From positions 1 to 38,249 of the forward strand of contig CANRPB010000005.1 of NCBI GenBank assembly GCA_947632415.1: a stretch of DNA of 38,249 bases, read 5' to 3'. The position numbers and the translations under genes are program-made. Within the stretch, counting starts at the first letter, position 1. Each line of letters starts with the position of its first letter. The notes beneath the pieces are model-generated. The model worked only from the letters and a program-made list of their open reading frames with translations, made no database searches and was not told the DNA's origin. This stretch comes from an uncultured Bacilli bacterium. Lineage in GTDB: Bacteria > Bacillota_I > Bacilli_A > RF39 > UBA660. This document shows positions 18,234-28,313 of the stretch, piece after piece.

Positions 18234-18968
18234 ATGATTGAATTAAAAAATGTATCAATGAAATTTAATTTGGGTATTGAAAAAACTTTTTATTTAAAAG
18301 AAGCTTTCATAAGATTTTTTCAATTTAATAAGCGTAAAAAAAGTGAAGATTTTTATGCTCTTAAAAACATTAGTTTCAAAGTAAAAAAAGGTGAAGTAAT
18401 AGGATTGATTGGAAGTAATGGTGCTGGTAAAAGTACCTTATTAAAAGTTGTAAGTGGAGTAATGAAACCAACAAAAGGGAAAGTAATAGTTAATGGTGTT
18501 ATATCCCCAATGATAGAGTTAGGAGCTGGATTCGATACTGAATTGACAGCACGGGAAAATATTTATTTAAATGGTGCAGTATTGGGATATTCAAAAAAAT
18601 TTTTAGATGAAAAATTTGATGAAATTGTAGAGTTTTCAGAGTTAAAAGAATTTTTAGACGTTCCAGTCAAAAACTTTTCCTCTGGTATGACAGCTAAACT
18701 TGCTTTCTCAATTGCAACTGTTGTTGATCCGGAAATATTAATTGTTGATGAAATATTATCAGTTGGTGATATAAAATTTCAGGAAAAGAGTAAGAAGAAA
18801 ATGATGGAATTAATCAAAGGTGGTACTACAGTTTTATATGTATCGCACTCATTAGAATCTATAAAAGATTTGTGTACGAGGGTTATATGGTTAGAACATG
18901 GCGAAATTGTTAAAATAGGTGATACCGAAAAAATATGTGACGAATATTATAATAAACAGATGGGATAG
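18234..18968 (+). CDS. Polysaccharide ABC transporter ATP-binding protein (TagH/Wzt-like, short)
   Basis: Walker A GSNGAGKSTLLK, signature FSSGMTAKLAFS, Walker B ILIVDEILSVGD. No long C-terminal carbohydrate-binding domain. Confidence 0.93.
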   Translation: MIELKNVSMKFNLGIEKTFYLKEAFIRFFQFNKRKKSEDFYALKNISFKVKKGEVIGLIGSNGAGKSTLLKVVSGVMKPTKGKVIVNGVISPMIELGAGFDTELTARENIYLNGAVLGYSKKFLDEKFDEIVEFSELKEFLDVPVKNFSSGMTAKLAFSIATVVDPEILIVDEILSVGDIKFQEKSKKKMMELIKGGTTVLYVSHSLESIKDLCTRVIWLEHGEIVKIGDTEKICDEYYNKQMG

Positions 18969-18978
18969 GCGGTAATTG

Positions 18979-21030
18979 ATGTTAGAATATAATGATGTAA
19001 AAAAATATGATATTGTTCTTTGTGATATTTTTGATACCTTTATATTGAGAAATGTTTCACCAGAATATGTTAAGAAAATATGGTGCAATCACATTGTTAA
19101 GATTTTTGAACTTCCAATAAATATGATAGATTTATATGAGTTTAGAAATAGAATTGAAACAAATCTTTGCTCAGAAAATTTAAATTTAGGTTTCGACGCA
19201 GAATTTAAATACAAAGATTTAATATATAAAATTTATAATAATTATAGAAAATATTTATCTCATATTAATTATGAAAAATTTGAAAAGATATGTATTAAGT
19301 CGGAATTAGAGATAGAAAAAAAAGTTCAAAAAATAGATATTGACGTTATAAATGTATTAAAAAAATGTAAATCTAATGGTAAAAAAATATATTGTGTTTC
19401 CGATATGTATTTGTCAAAAGATATGATTAATGAAATATTTAATTTTCATAATATCAAAGATATATTTGATGATGTTTTTATTTCGTGTGATTTTTTAAAA
19501 AACAAAAAAAGTGGTGAGCTTTATAATTTAGTCTTAAAAGAAATTAAAATTTCAAAGGATAAAGTTATTATGATTGGGGACAATATTTATTCGGATTACA
19601 CAATTCCTAAAAATTTAGGAATTGATGCAATAAATATAAAACGTGAAAATATATATGATTTTTACAAATCATTTGATGCAAATATTAATTTTGAAACAAT
19701 ATATCAAAAATTCAAAAAATTATCTTTAACAAAAAATGAAAATTTTGAACATATAATATTTTCACTTTATTCATTCATTGAAAAATTATATTTTGATTTA
19801 TTAAAAAACAATCAAGAAGAGGTTATATTTTTATCTCGAGAAGGAGAATTTTTAAAAAAATTATTTGATATTTATGTTTCAAAAATTAGTAATAAAAGTA
19901 TTGAATCTAAGTATGCTATTGTGTCAAGAAAATCAACTTATTTGCCATCATTAAAAAATATAAAAGAGGAAAATTTTAGCACTTTATTAAAACAATATTC
20001 ATATATAAGTGTTAAAGATTTTTTACGAAGTTTGAACTTTGATGAAAATGAAATATCTGAAGTAATAAAAATCGTTATAGATAAGCCCAAGGAAAATTTA
20101 AAGAAAGAGTATTTGTTAAATAAAAAAGAAGTTAAAAAAATATCAGAAATTTTAACACTAGATTCTAATATTAAAGTTGCTTTCTTTGATAAGTCTAATG
20201 TGTATAAACGTTTGACTAAAAATGAAAAATTTGTCGAAATATTTGAAAAAAAACGCGTTGATCAAAAACAAAAATTTAGAGATTATTTTAATCAGATAAC
20301 TTCCTCAAAAAATGTTGCCTTAGTTGATATTGGATGGAACGGATCAATACAAGATAATATTCAAAGAATACTTGGAAAAGATTACAATATTACGGGATAT
20401 TACTTAGGATTACAGAAACGAGATAACATATATGAAAAAACGAAAAAGGGATTAATCTTTTCTAACGTTCCACAAAAAAGTTGCAATTTTAAATTATACA
20501 GCACAAATAGGAGTATTTATGAAATATTATTAGGAGCATCACATGGTAGTGCTAATAATTATGTGGAAAAAGATGGATTGGTGGTTCCAGCGTTATTTTC
20601 AAAGAAAGAAGAAAGAGATATCTACGAAAATTGTATTTCAAAAATACAAAAAGATATGTTAGAAGTTTTCTCTAACTTGTGTGATTTATTTAGTAATGGA
20701 TTTTATAATAATTTAATGTATCAAAAACTATTTAACAAAATTCATTTTAATATGATGTTTTCACCTAAAAAGGAACAAATAAAATTCTTCAATAGTGTTT
20801 ATCATTATGAAAATTTTGGGGTTTTTGAATTTACATCGTTTAATTCAACAAAAAAAATTGGACTAAAAAGGAAAATTAAAGAATATCTTAAGTTTTTTCT
20901 GAAATTTAATTCTTATTTTTATGATACTTTTTGGCCAACTCTTAAATTATATGATAATAATATGAAATTCGGAATGGTTATTTATAAAAATATGAAAAGA
21001 ATACAATTTTTATTAAAAAAAATTATATAG
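18979..21030 (+). CDS. Large HAD-superfamily protein of polysaccharide loci (COG5610-like)
   Basis: HAD motifs CDIFDTFI, VSDMYLSKD, MIGDNIYSDYTIPKNLGID; C-terminal region FLSREGEFLKKLFD...VDIGWNGSIQDNIQ. ATG 18979 preferred over TTG 18976. Confidence 0.75.
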   Translation: MLEYNDVKKYDIVLCDIFDTFILRNVSPEYVKKIWCNHIVKIFELPINMIDLYEFRNRIETNLCSENLNLGFDAEFKYKDLIYKIYNNYRKYLSHINYEKFEKICIKSELEIEKKVQKIDIDVINVLKKCKSNGKKIYCVSDMYLSKDMINEIFNFHNIKDIFDDVFISCDFLKNKKSGELYNLVLKEIKISKDKVIMIGDNIYSDYTIPKNLGIDAINIKRENIYDFYKSFDANINFETIYQKFKKLSLTKNENFEHIIFSLYSFIEKLYFDLLKNNQEEVIFLSREGEFLKKLFDIYVSKISNKSIESKYAIVSRKSTYLPSLKNIKEENFSTLLKQYSYISVKDFLRSLNFDENEISEVIKIVIDKPKENLKKEYLLNKKEVKKISEILTLDSNIKVAFFDKSNVYKRLTKNEKFVEIFEKKRVDQKQKFRDYFNQITSSKNVALVDIGWNGSIQDNIQRILGKDYNITGYYLGLQKRDNIYEKTKKGLIFSNVPQKSCNFKLYSTNRSIYEILLGASHGSANNYVEKDGLVVPALFSKKEERDIYENCISKIQKDMLEVFSNLCDLFSNGFYNNLMYQKLFNKIHFNMMFSPKKEQIKFFNSVYHYENFGVFEFTSFNSTKKIGLKRKIKEYLKFFLKFNSYFYDTFWPTLKLYDNNMKFGMVIYKNMKRIQFLLKKII

Positions 21031-21043
21031 AGAGAGGTTTTAT

Positions 21044-22207
21044 ATGAAGTGTTTATTTACTTTGGGTTCTCCAGCAATTGGTGGGGGAACTAATGTGATT
21101 TTTGAACATGCTACATACATGGTTGATGCTGGTGAAGATGTGTATATTGTAACTGAAAAAAAGGTTTTACCTGAAGAATATTCATGGCATTCAAAAGCAA
21201 ATAAGTTGAAATGGGTTACTTATGAGGAAATAAAAGACATAAAATTTGATATTGCAATAGCAACTTGGTGGAGAACAGTTTATGAATTATATAGAGTAAA
21301 TGCCACTCATTATGCTTATTTTGTACAGTCAATAGAATCTAAATTTTATAGTGATAGTGAGCAATCAATTAAGTTGCTAGCAGAGATGACTTATTTATTA
21401 AATTTGAAAATAATTACAGAAGCAACATGGATAAAAGAATATTTAGAAAAAAATTATTTTTTAGATGTTCAATTAGTATTAAATGGTATACGCAAGGATG
21501 TGTTTAGTGAAAAAGGTGATATTTATCAAAAATGTGATGGACTTAGAGTTTTAGTAGAGGGTCCAATAGATGTTCCTTTCAAAAATGTTCCAAAAACAAT
21601 TGATTTAGTAAAGAAAAGTAATGCTGACGAAATATGGCTTTTAACATCTTCTGATATTGAAAAATATCCTGGTGTAGACAAAGTATTTTCAAAAATTCCT
21701 GTCAAAGATTGTTCTAAAATTTATAGATCATGTGATGTTATTGTAAAATTAAGTTATGTGGAAGGCATGTTTGGACCACCATTGGAAATGTTTCATTGTG
21801 GAGGGACATGCATTGTATATGATGTAACTGGTCATGATGAATACATATGCCATAATAAGAATGGACTTGTTGTTAAAACGGATGATGAACAAACTGTAAT
21901 TAATTATATTAATGAATTAAAAGAAAATTCGGATGAATTGAATAGGTTAAAAAAGAATGCTTTAAAAACAGCAAAAGAATGGCCATCATGGGATGTATCA
22001 TCGGAAGAATTTTATTTAGCAACAAAAAAAATTTATAAAAAGGAATCTATTTCACAACAAGAATTGGAAAAAAAGTCTAAGTTCTTTTTCGATATTTATG
22101 TAAAATTTGAAAATATGAATTTTTCATTTAAGAAATGTTTAGGTAATTATATGCGAAAGAAAAATTTTAAAATTTACAAACTTTATAGAAAATTGATTGG
22201 TAGATAA
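21044..22207 (+). CDS. Glycosyltransferase, family 4-like
   Basis: N-terminal GSPAIGGGTNVIFEHATYMVDAGEDVYIVT; C-terminal KLSYVEGMFGPPLEMFHCGGTCIVYDVTGHDEYI. Confidence 0.85.
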   Translation: MKCLFTLGSPAIGGGTNVIFEHATYMVDAGEDVYIVTEKKVLPEEYSWHSKANKLKWVTYEEIKDIKFDIAIATWWRTVYELYRVNATHYAYFVQSIESKFYSDSEQSIKLLAEMTYLLNLKIITEATWIKEYLEKNYFLDVQLVLNGIRKDVFSEKGDIYQKCDGLRVLVEGPIDVPFKNVPKTIDLVKKSNADEIWLLTSSDIEKYPGVDKVFSKIPVKDCSKIYRSCDVIVKLSYVEGMFGPPLEMFHCGGTCIVYDVTGHDEYICHNKNGLVVKTDDEQTVINYINELKENSDELNRLKKNALKTAKEWPSWDVSSEEFYLATKKIYKKESISQQELEKKSKFFFDIYVKFENMNFSFKKCLGNYMRKKNFKIYKLYRKLIGR

Positions 22208-22211
22208 TTGT

Positions 22212-22487
22212 ATGAAAGAAAAAGCTATTATAGAAGAAAATGAGATTTTAAAAAAACAAATAGCTGAATTATATATAATTTTAAGAAACAATAAATTTTA
22301 TAAAATTAATGAGGAATATGGTCTTTGTGATAATATATATTTTGCTATTGAACAATTAAAAAATGAAAATAAGAATATTAAGGAGGAAAATATGGCTTTA
22401 CTATTAGAAAATCAAAATTTAAAAAATAATTTGTGCTACAAAATATATATTAAATTTAAAAGGATTTTTAAAAGTGAAAAAAAGTAA
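22212..22487 (+). CDS. Small predicted coiled-coil protein with basic C-terminal tail, unknown function
   Basis: MKEKAIIEENEILKKQIAELYIIL...NENKNIKEENMALLLENQNLKNNLCYKIYIKFKRIFKSEKK. Heptad-like; sits between two GT genes. Confidence 0.65.
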   Translation: MKEKAIIEENEILKKQIAELYIILRNNKFYKINEEYGLCDNIYFAIEQLKNENKNIKEENMALLLENQNLKNNLCYKIYIKFKRIFKSEKK

Positions 22488-23466
22488 AAAAATTTTATTT
22501 GTTGTTGATGTTTATGGTTGGGCTTTCTATAACGATGCAAAGCAACTAGCGAGTAAATTAGACGATACATATTCATCTGATATTTTAATAATGAATGACA
22601 TTAATTTTAATGTGGTTGATATGTTTTTAATAGCGAAAGATTATGATTTGATTCATATATTTTGGAGAGGCTTTTTGTCAGATTTGGGAAATGAATTTAC
22701 CAAAGGATATATACATAATTTAGGATTATCTTTTAATGAATTTATTAATAATTATGTTTTAAATAAAAAAATAATAACAGCAGTATATGATCATACACTA
22801 TTAGAAAAAAATAAAATTAATAATTTTTTAAAGTATGTGACTAGTTATTATGTGTGTTCATCAAAACTTTTTGACATTTATAATAAATTAGATTTAATAA
22901 AAAAACCGGCAGCGGTAATTACTGATGGTGTTGATTTGAATTTTTTTTATAAAAAAACTAATAGATTAACTAAACATAAAGAATTTATTATTGGTTGGGC
23001 AGGTAATAGTAAATGGGGGAATTCAGATAATAAAGGCGTGAATTCTATACTTAAACCATGTATAGAAAATTTGCATAATAAAGGTTATAATATAAAATTA
23101 AATTTGGCTGATAGTAGTGAAAAAAAAATACCTATAACTGAAATGCCTGATTATTATACTGGCATTGATGTATATGTGTGTGTTTCAGAACATGAGGGTA
23201 CACCTAATCCTATATTAGAAGCAATGGCATGTGGTATTCCTATTATAAGCACGGATGTTGGTGTTGTAAACGATGTGTTTGGGCCAAAGCAAAAAGAATT
23301 TATACTAAAATCAAGAACGATAGAGTGTTTAGAAGAAGCAATATTAAAGTTATATTGTAATAGAAATTTAATAAAAGATTTATCTAGTGAAAATTTGGAG
23401 AGTATAAAAGAATTTTCATGGCATAATATTTCAAAAAAATATAATGACTTTTTAAAAAAAATATGA
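22474..23466 (+). CDS. Glycosyltransferase family 4
   Basis: GTG start overlaps the upstream gene; VCVSEHEGTPNPILEAMACGIPIISTDVGVVNDVFG. Confidence 0.9.
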   Translation: MKKSKKILFVVDVYGWAFYNDAKQLASKLDDTYSSDILIMNDINFNVVDMFLIAKDYDLIHIFWRGFLSDLGNEFTKGYIHNLGLSFNEFINNYVLNKKIITAVYDHTLLEKNKINNFLKYVTSYYVCSSKLFDIYNKLDLIKKPAAVITDGVDLNFFYKKTNRLTKHKEFIIGWAGNSKWGNSDNKGVNSILKPCIENLHNKGYNIKLNLADSSEKKIPITEMPDYYTGIDVYVCVSEHEGTPNPILEAMACGIPIISTDVGVVNDVFGPKQKEFILKSRTIECLEEAILKLYCNRNLIKDLSSENLESIKEFSWHNISKKYNDFLKKI

Positions 23467-23564
23467 TTAAGATTTTTCTTCATTTATTTGAAAGAAAGTT
23501 ATAATCAAAAATATATTGTTAACAACTATGTAATCTTGAATGAAGAGAAAGGAATGAAGTTTTT

Positions 23565-24305
23565 ATGAAAAAAACAAATAATAAAGATAATTTATATATT
23601 GTTATACCTGCATATAATGAAGAAGAGAATATTGAAAGTGTCGCTAAGGAATGGTATCAAATTATTGATAAAATAGGCAATGATTCAAAACTTGTAATCA
23701 TTAATGATGGTTCTAAGGATAACACTTTAAAAAAATTAAAAAAATTAGCAAAGTCTATGGAAAATCTTATTGTATTAGATAAAGAAAATGGTGGACATGG
23801 AGATACTGTTTTATATGGATATAATTATGCTTTGGAAAACAACGCTGATTATATTTTCCAAACGGATTCAGACGGACAAACTTTACCCGATGAATTTTGG
23901 CCTTTTTGGAACGAAAGGGAAGAACATTCAGCGATAATTGGGTATAGAAATGGAAGACAAGACGGTTTTTCAAGAAAAATTGTTACTAAAACACTTAGAA
24001 TAGTTTTGTTATTAATTTTTCATTGTTGGGTAACTGATGCCAATACTCCTTTTAGATTAATGAATAAAGAAATATTAGAAAAATATTATCCAAAGATTCC
24101 AGAACACTTTAATTTGTCGAATGTTATGTTAACAGTTTTAATGGTGGATGCAAAAGAAGATGTTGAATTTAAACATATTACATTTAGGCCAAGACAAGGT
24201 GGAGTTAATTCAATTAATTTAAAGAAAATTACAAAGATTGGAATACAAGCTATAAAAGATTTTAGAAGGATAAAAAAAGAATTAAAAGTAAATAGAGGTA
24301 AATAA
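23565..24305 (+). CDS. Glycosyltransferase family 2, dolichyl/polyprenyl-phosphate hexosyltransferase-like (DPM1/GtrB-like)
   Basis: LYIVIPAYNEEENIESVAKEW...IINDGSKDNT...GHGDTVLYGYNYA...FQTDSDGQT...DANTPFRLMNK. Confidence 0.85.
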   Translation: MKKTNNKDNLYIVIPAYNEEENIESVAKEWYQIIDKIGNDSKLVIINDGSKDNTLKKLKKLAKSMENLIVLDKENGGHGDTVLYGYNYALENNADYIFQTDSDGQTLPDEFWPFWNEREEHSAIIGYRNGRQDGFSRKIVTKTLRIVLLLIFHCWVTDANTPFRLMNKEILEKYYPKIPEHFNLSNVMLTVLMVDAKEDVEFKHITFRPRQGGVNSINLKKITKIGIQAIKDFRRIKKELKVNRGK

Positions 24306-24346
24306 ATAATTTGATGGGAATATAAAATTGTTTATAGGTGATTTTT

Positions 24347-26107
24347 ATGAAAAAAATTATAATTTCAAATTTAAAATGTATAATAATTTCTCTATGTTTT
24401 TCGTTAATATTTGGTTTTTTATTATCAAAATTCTTGTTTCCGGATTTTCAATTCGCAATTCTTAGTAGTGAAATGTCTGATTATATTTCTGTTGGAAATA
24501 GGGAAAATGTAAAGCTAGAAATTAATTGTGATAAAAATGATTGTTACGTTGATATACCAGAATATTATATTGGTAAAGAAATGAAAATATTTTACACAAA
24601 AGAAGGAAAAAACATTGAAAATTTATATGTAAATGGTAATATACAAAAAACATATAAAATTGAGTCATATGCGAATGATAGATATGATAATATAACATTA
24701 TTCAATATTGCTAGAGTTTCTAATTCTCGTTATTTTGCATTTTTCATAATTTCATTTTTAACATTATCACTTATGTTATTCATCTTTTCCAATAAAAAAG
24801 TTAAATTACATAATAACATAATAAAAGTTATAGGAAAAAAACATATTTTAATAACATCAATTATTATTTTATTAACTTTCGTATTTACTTGTGGTTGTGA
24901 TGCAAAAGTTATTATAAATGCTGCTCGATGGTTTGCCCAGGGAATTGATATTTACCAGTTTCAAATGAATTCTAGAAATTTACTTGGAACAGTTTATGCA
25001 GAGTTTCCATATAACCCATTATCGATGTTTCTTTATGGTGGTTTTTTTAAAATATATGGTTTAGTATTTAAAAATTTTCCATTGATAAGTGGTTATCCAC
25101 ATTTTCAAGTCTTTTCTATAAAAATCGTTAATTTAATTTTAATTCAAATTACTGTTTTAGCCACTTTATCATTTTTATATAAGGAGAAAAAAGTTGATAA
25201 GAAAAAAGTTTTATTAACTTATTATCTATCTATTTTTAATCCAATAACATTTTATGTAGCTTTTATATTTGTACAACTAGATTTATTCTCCTTATGTTTA
25301 TTAACGATAGGGTTTTTATTGTTGCCAAAGATTAGAGAAAAAAATTATTTGGGTGTTATGCTAGTTTCACTTGGACTAAATATTAAAACTCAGCTTTTAG
25401 TCATATTACCTATATTCTTGCTTTCATTATTTATATATTCATTTTCAAAGAATAATATAAAAAATGGATTGAAAAAATTCTTGTGTTCTTGTTACGTAAT
25501 AATAGTAATTTTCACAATTTTTATGGTAACTAACATAATATTAAAGACACCATATTACTTAGTTACATCTAACTTACAACAAGCTGAAAGACTATATTAT
25601 ACTATTGTTAATTATATGGGTTCTACATCGATTTATGTTTCAATACTATTTATAGGAATGGCAATATATTATTATGTTTTTAATATAAGAATAGATATCA
25701 AATTTTCAAATCTTGTTAAAATTAATCTTTTATATATGATGATTTTAATATTCTTATTAAGTTCATCAATTGTTCCCACTCCATCAATTTATGTTTTATC
25801 TTTACCAGCTTTTATTTTAATATTGTATGAGGAAGATGATTGGTTAAAAATTATTATAATATATTTATGTTCTATTGGTATAATTGTCTTACCAATGTTG
25901 AGTGATTATGGTGATATTACAATTTTGTTAAGTGGATTTAATAAAAAGTCACTTTTAAGCATTTTTTTAGATAACTGTGATAGTGATCAATATGTAAAAT
26001 TTAATAATATTATTTTTACAATATCAGTTGCTTCGATGTTGTCATACAGTTTATATGCTATAAAAAAATCAAAAAGATATTTGGAGGTTACAGATAATGA
26101 AGTATGA
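24347..26107 (+). CDS. Multi-TM membrane protein, probable GT-C type glycosyltransferase
   Basis: About 10 hydrophobic segments; NAARWFAQGIDIYQFQ...YAEFPYNPLSMFLYGGFFKIYG; lies beside GtrB-like and GtrA genes. ATG 24347 has the better RBS. Confidence 0.7.
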   Translation: MKKIIISNLKCIIISLCFSLIFGFLLSKFLFPDFQFAILSSEMSDYISVGNRENVKLEINCDKNDCYVDIPEYYIGKEMKIFYTKEGKNIENLYVNGNIQKTYKIESYANDRYDNITLFNIARVSNSRYFAFFIISFLTLSLMLFIFSNKKVKLHNNIIKVIGKKHILITSIIILLTFVFTCGCDAKVIINAARWFAQGIDIYQFQMNSRNLLGTVYAEFPYNPLSMFLYGGFFKIYGLVFKNFPLISGYPHFQVFSIKIVNLILIQITVLATLSFLYKEKKVDKKKVLLTYYLSIFNPITFYVAFIFVQLDLFSLCLLTIGFLLLPKIREKNYLGVMLVSLGLNIKTQLLVILPIFLLSLFIYSFSKNNIKNGLKKFLCSCYVIIVIFTIFMVTNIILKTPYYLVTSNLQQAERLYYTIVNYMGSTSIYVSILFIGMAIYYYVFNIRIDIKFSNLVKINLLYMMILIFLLSSSIVPTPSIYVLSLPAFILILYEEDDWLKIIIIYLCSIGIIVLPMLSDYGDITILLSGFNKKSLLSIFLDNCDSDQYVKFNNIIFTISVASMLSYSLYAIKKSKRYLEVTDNEV

Positions 26108-27200
26108 TTATTTAATAGTTGGTGCTGGTCTTTTTGGTGCCACATTTGCAAACAAAGCAATAAGTATGGGGAAAAAAGTTTTGATAATTGATAAAAGAAA
26201 TCATATTGGTGGAAACATTTATACTGAAAATTTTGATGGCATTAATGTTCACAAGTATGGTGCCCATATTTTTCATACAAATTATAAGGATGTTTGGGAT
26301 TATGTTAATTCCTTTGTAGAATTCAATAGATATACAAATAGCCCAATTGCAAGATATAAAAATGAAACTTATAATTTGCCATTTAATATGAATACGTTTT
26401 CTAAAATATGGAATGATGTTTTTACGCCAGAAGATGCACTAAAACATATAGATGAAGAAAGAAAAGAAATGAATGGCAAAGAAATAACTAATCTTGAACA
26501 ACAGGCAATTTCTTTGGTTGGCAGAACAATATATGAAAAACTTATAAAAGGATATACTGAAAAACAATGGGGTATGAAATGTGTTGATTTACCTGCATTT
26601 ATTATTAAAAGATTACCAGTTAGATTGGTATATGATAATAATTATTTTGATGATAAATATCAAGGAATTCCTGAGGGGGGGTATACTCAATTAATAGAAA
26701 AAATGATTAAAGGTTGTGATGTATTATTAAATGAAGATTATTTCAATAAGAAAGATTATTATGATAAAATAGCAGAGAAGATTGTATTTACTGGTAAAAT
26801 TGATGAATTTTTCTCTTATCAGTATGGTAAATTAGAGTATAGGTCATTAAGGTTTGAAACAAAAATATTAGACATAGATAATTTTCAGGGTAACGCAGTT
26901 GTAAATTACACATCAAGTGATGTTCCATATACAAGAATTATCGAACATAAACATTTTGAAAAAATATCTAATCATGAAAAAACCGTTGTTACATATGAAT
27001 ATCCACAAGATTGGGATGAAGGTAAAGAAGCATATTATACTATAAATAATGAATATAATAATAATTTAGCAGAAAAATACAAAAAACTTGCTAATAATCA
27101 AGATAGAGTCATTTTTGGTGGAAGATTAGCAGAATATAAATATTATGATATGGATGACGTAATAAAGTCCGCTTTAATTTGTGCAGAAAAGGAATTATAA
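26097..27200 (+). CDS. glf: UDP-galactopyranose mutase
   Basis: YLIVGAGLFGATFANKAISMGKKVLIIDKRNHIGGNIYTE, GAHIFHTNYKDVWDYVNSF, YTEKQWGM. Confidence 0.96.
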   Translation: MKYDYLIVGAGLFGATFANKAISMGKKVLIIDKRNHIGGNIYTENFDGINVHKYGAHIFHTNYKDVWDYVNSFVEFNRYTNSPIARYKNETYNLPFNMNTFSKIWNDVFTPEDALKHIDEERKEMNGKEITNLEQQAISLVGRTIYEKLIKGYTEKQWGMKCVDLPAFIIKRLPVRLVYDNNYFDDKYQGIPEGGYTQLIEKMIKGCDVLLNEDYFNKKDYYDKIAEKIVFTGKIDEFFSYQYGKLEYRSLRFETKILDIDNFQGNAVVNYTSSDVPYTRIIEHKHFEKISNHEKTVVTYEYPQDWDEGKEAYYTINNEYNNNLAEKYKKLANNQDRVIFGGRLAEYKYYDMDDVIKSALICAEKEL

Positions 27201-27203
27201 GAT

Positions 27204-27653
27204 ATGAAAGCATTAATTAATAAATGTATAGATATCTATGTTAAAAAACAAGAAATTTTTAATTATCTAATAATAGGTGTTTTAACAACTATTGTTAATT
27301 TGATTACAAAATATACGTTACTTTTTACAGTTCTTGATGCGACAAATGCAAAACAACTACAAATTAGTATCATTATTTCTTGGATTGTTGCTGTATTATT
27401 TGCATATGTGACTAATAGAAAAATAGTGTTTAAAAGTAATTCATCAAATATAATAAATGAATTTATAAGATTTATAAGTGCACGATTAACTACACTTGTA
27501 GTTGAAATGATATATATGTGGTTCTTTATCACATTATTAAAATTAGATTCAAATATATGGGTTATAATATGGACTGTATCGTGTCAATTGTTCATTATAA
27601 TTTTAAATTATATTTTTAGCAAATTATTCGTTTTTAAAAGGAAAAAGAAATAA
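27204..27653 (+). CDS. GtrA family membrane protein
   Basis: FNYLIIGVLTTIVNLITKY...VAVLFAYVTNRKIVFKS..., four TMs. Confidence 0.88.
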   Translation: MKALINKCIDIYVKKQEIFNYLIIGVLTTIVNLITKYTLLFTVLDATNAKQLQISIIISWIVAVLFAYVTNRKIVFKSNSSNIINEFIRFISARLTTLVVEMIYMWFFITLLKLDSNIWVIIWTVSCQLFIIILNYIFSKLFVFKRKKK

Positions 27654-27968
27654 TAATCTTTAATTATTTTATGCTGAATTAATAATAATATCAAAATCAT
27701 TTATCTCATTTTGTGATATTCATAAAAAACAACTGTTATACGGATCTAAAATAATATTGCTTTTATGTTATAAATATAAGATAATTGATTTATTTATAGG
27801 AATATAGATTTGATACATTATATATGTTTCATAATAATCTGAGCATAGAAAATTTTAAAAATAATTAATTTTTATTCTATATAATTAGAAATTATGGAAA
27901 ATATTGGATTATACAAACATTGAAAAAAAGATTTAAAATAAGTAAATTATAAAAAAACATGTAAAAAA

Positions 27969-28019
27969 GTTAACCTGAAAGTTAACTAATATAATAAGTT
28001 AATTTACTTATCTTTTTTT
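27969..28019 (+). promoter_or_regulatory. Candidate hairpin pair with T-run (terminator or attenuator-like) in the long intergenic region
   Basis: AGTTAAC-ctgaaa-GTTAACT at 27969-27987 and TAAGT-taattt-ACTTA at 27995-28010, then TCTTTTTTT. Confidence 0.45.
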
Positions 28020-28313
28020 GTACGAAAGTATATCTTTACCTTTATATATATATTAAAATTTTTTAGCAATTTAATATTAATTATAACAAACATTAATAAT
28101 AAATATTAAATAACAATATTTACAATAAAATCCCCACTTTAGCATGATATCAAGATTTATTTAAATCAATCCCACTTAGAACAAATAGTTTATATGCGAT
28201 GTTATCATAAAAGATGTTTAAAATTTTATTTTAATAGCATTACTATTTTTTGAAAGAACTTTTTTAATATAACAATTTAGTGTATAATAGTAGCAAGTTT
28301 TTTGAGGTGAGAT

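Noticed and set aside
28195-28254. Short ORF MRCYHKRCLKFYFNSITIF in the long intergenic gap
   Set aside because: No RBS or recognisable family; probably chance, although a decayed element cannot be excluded.
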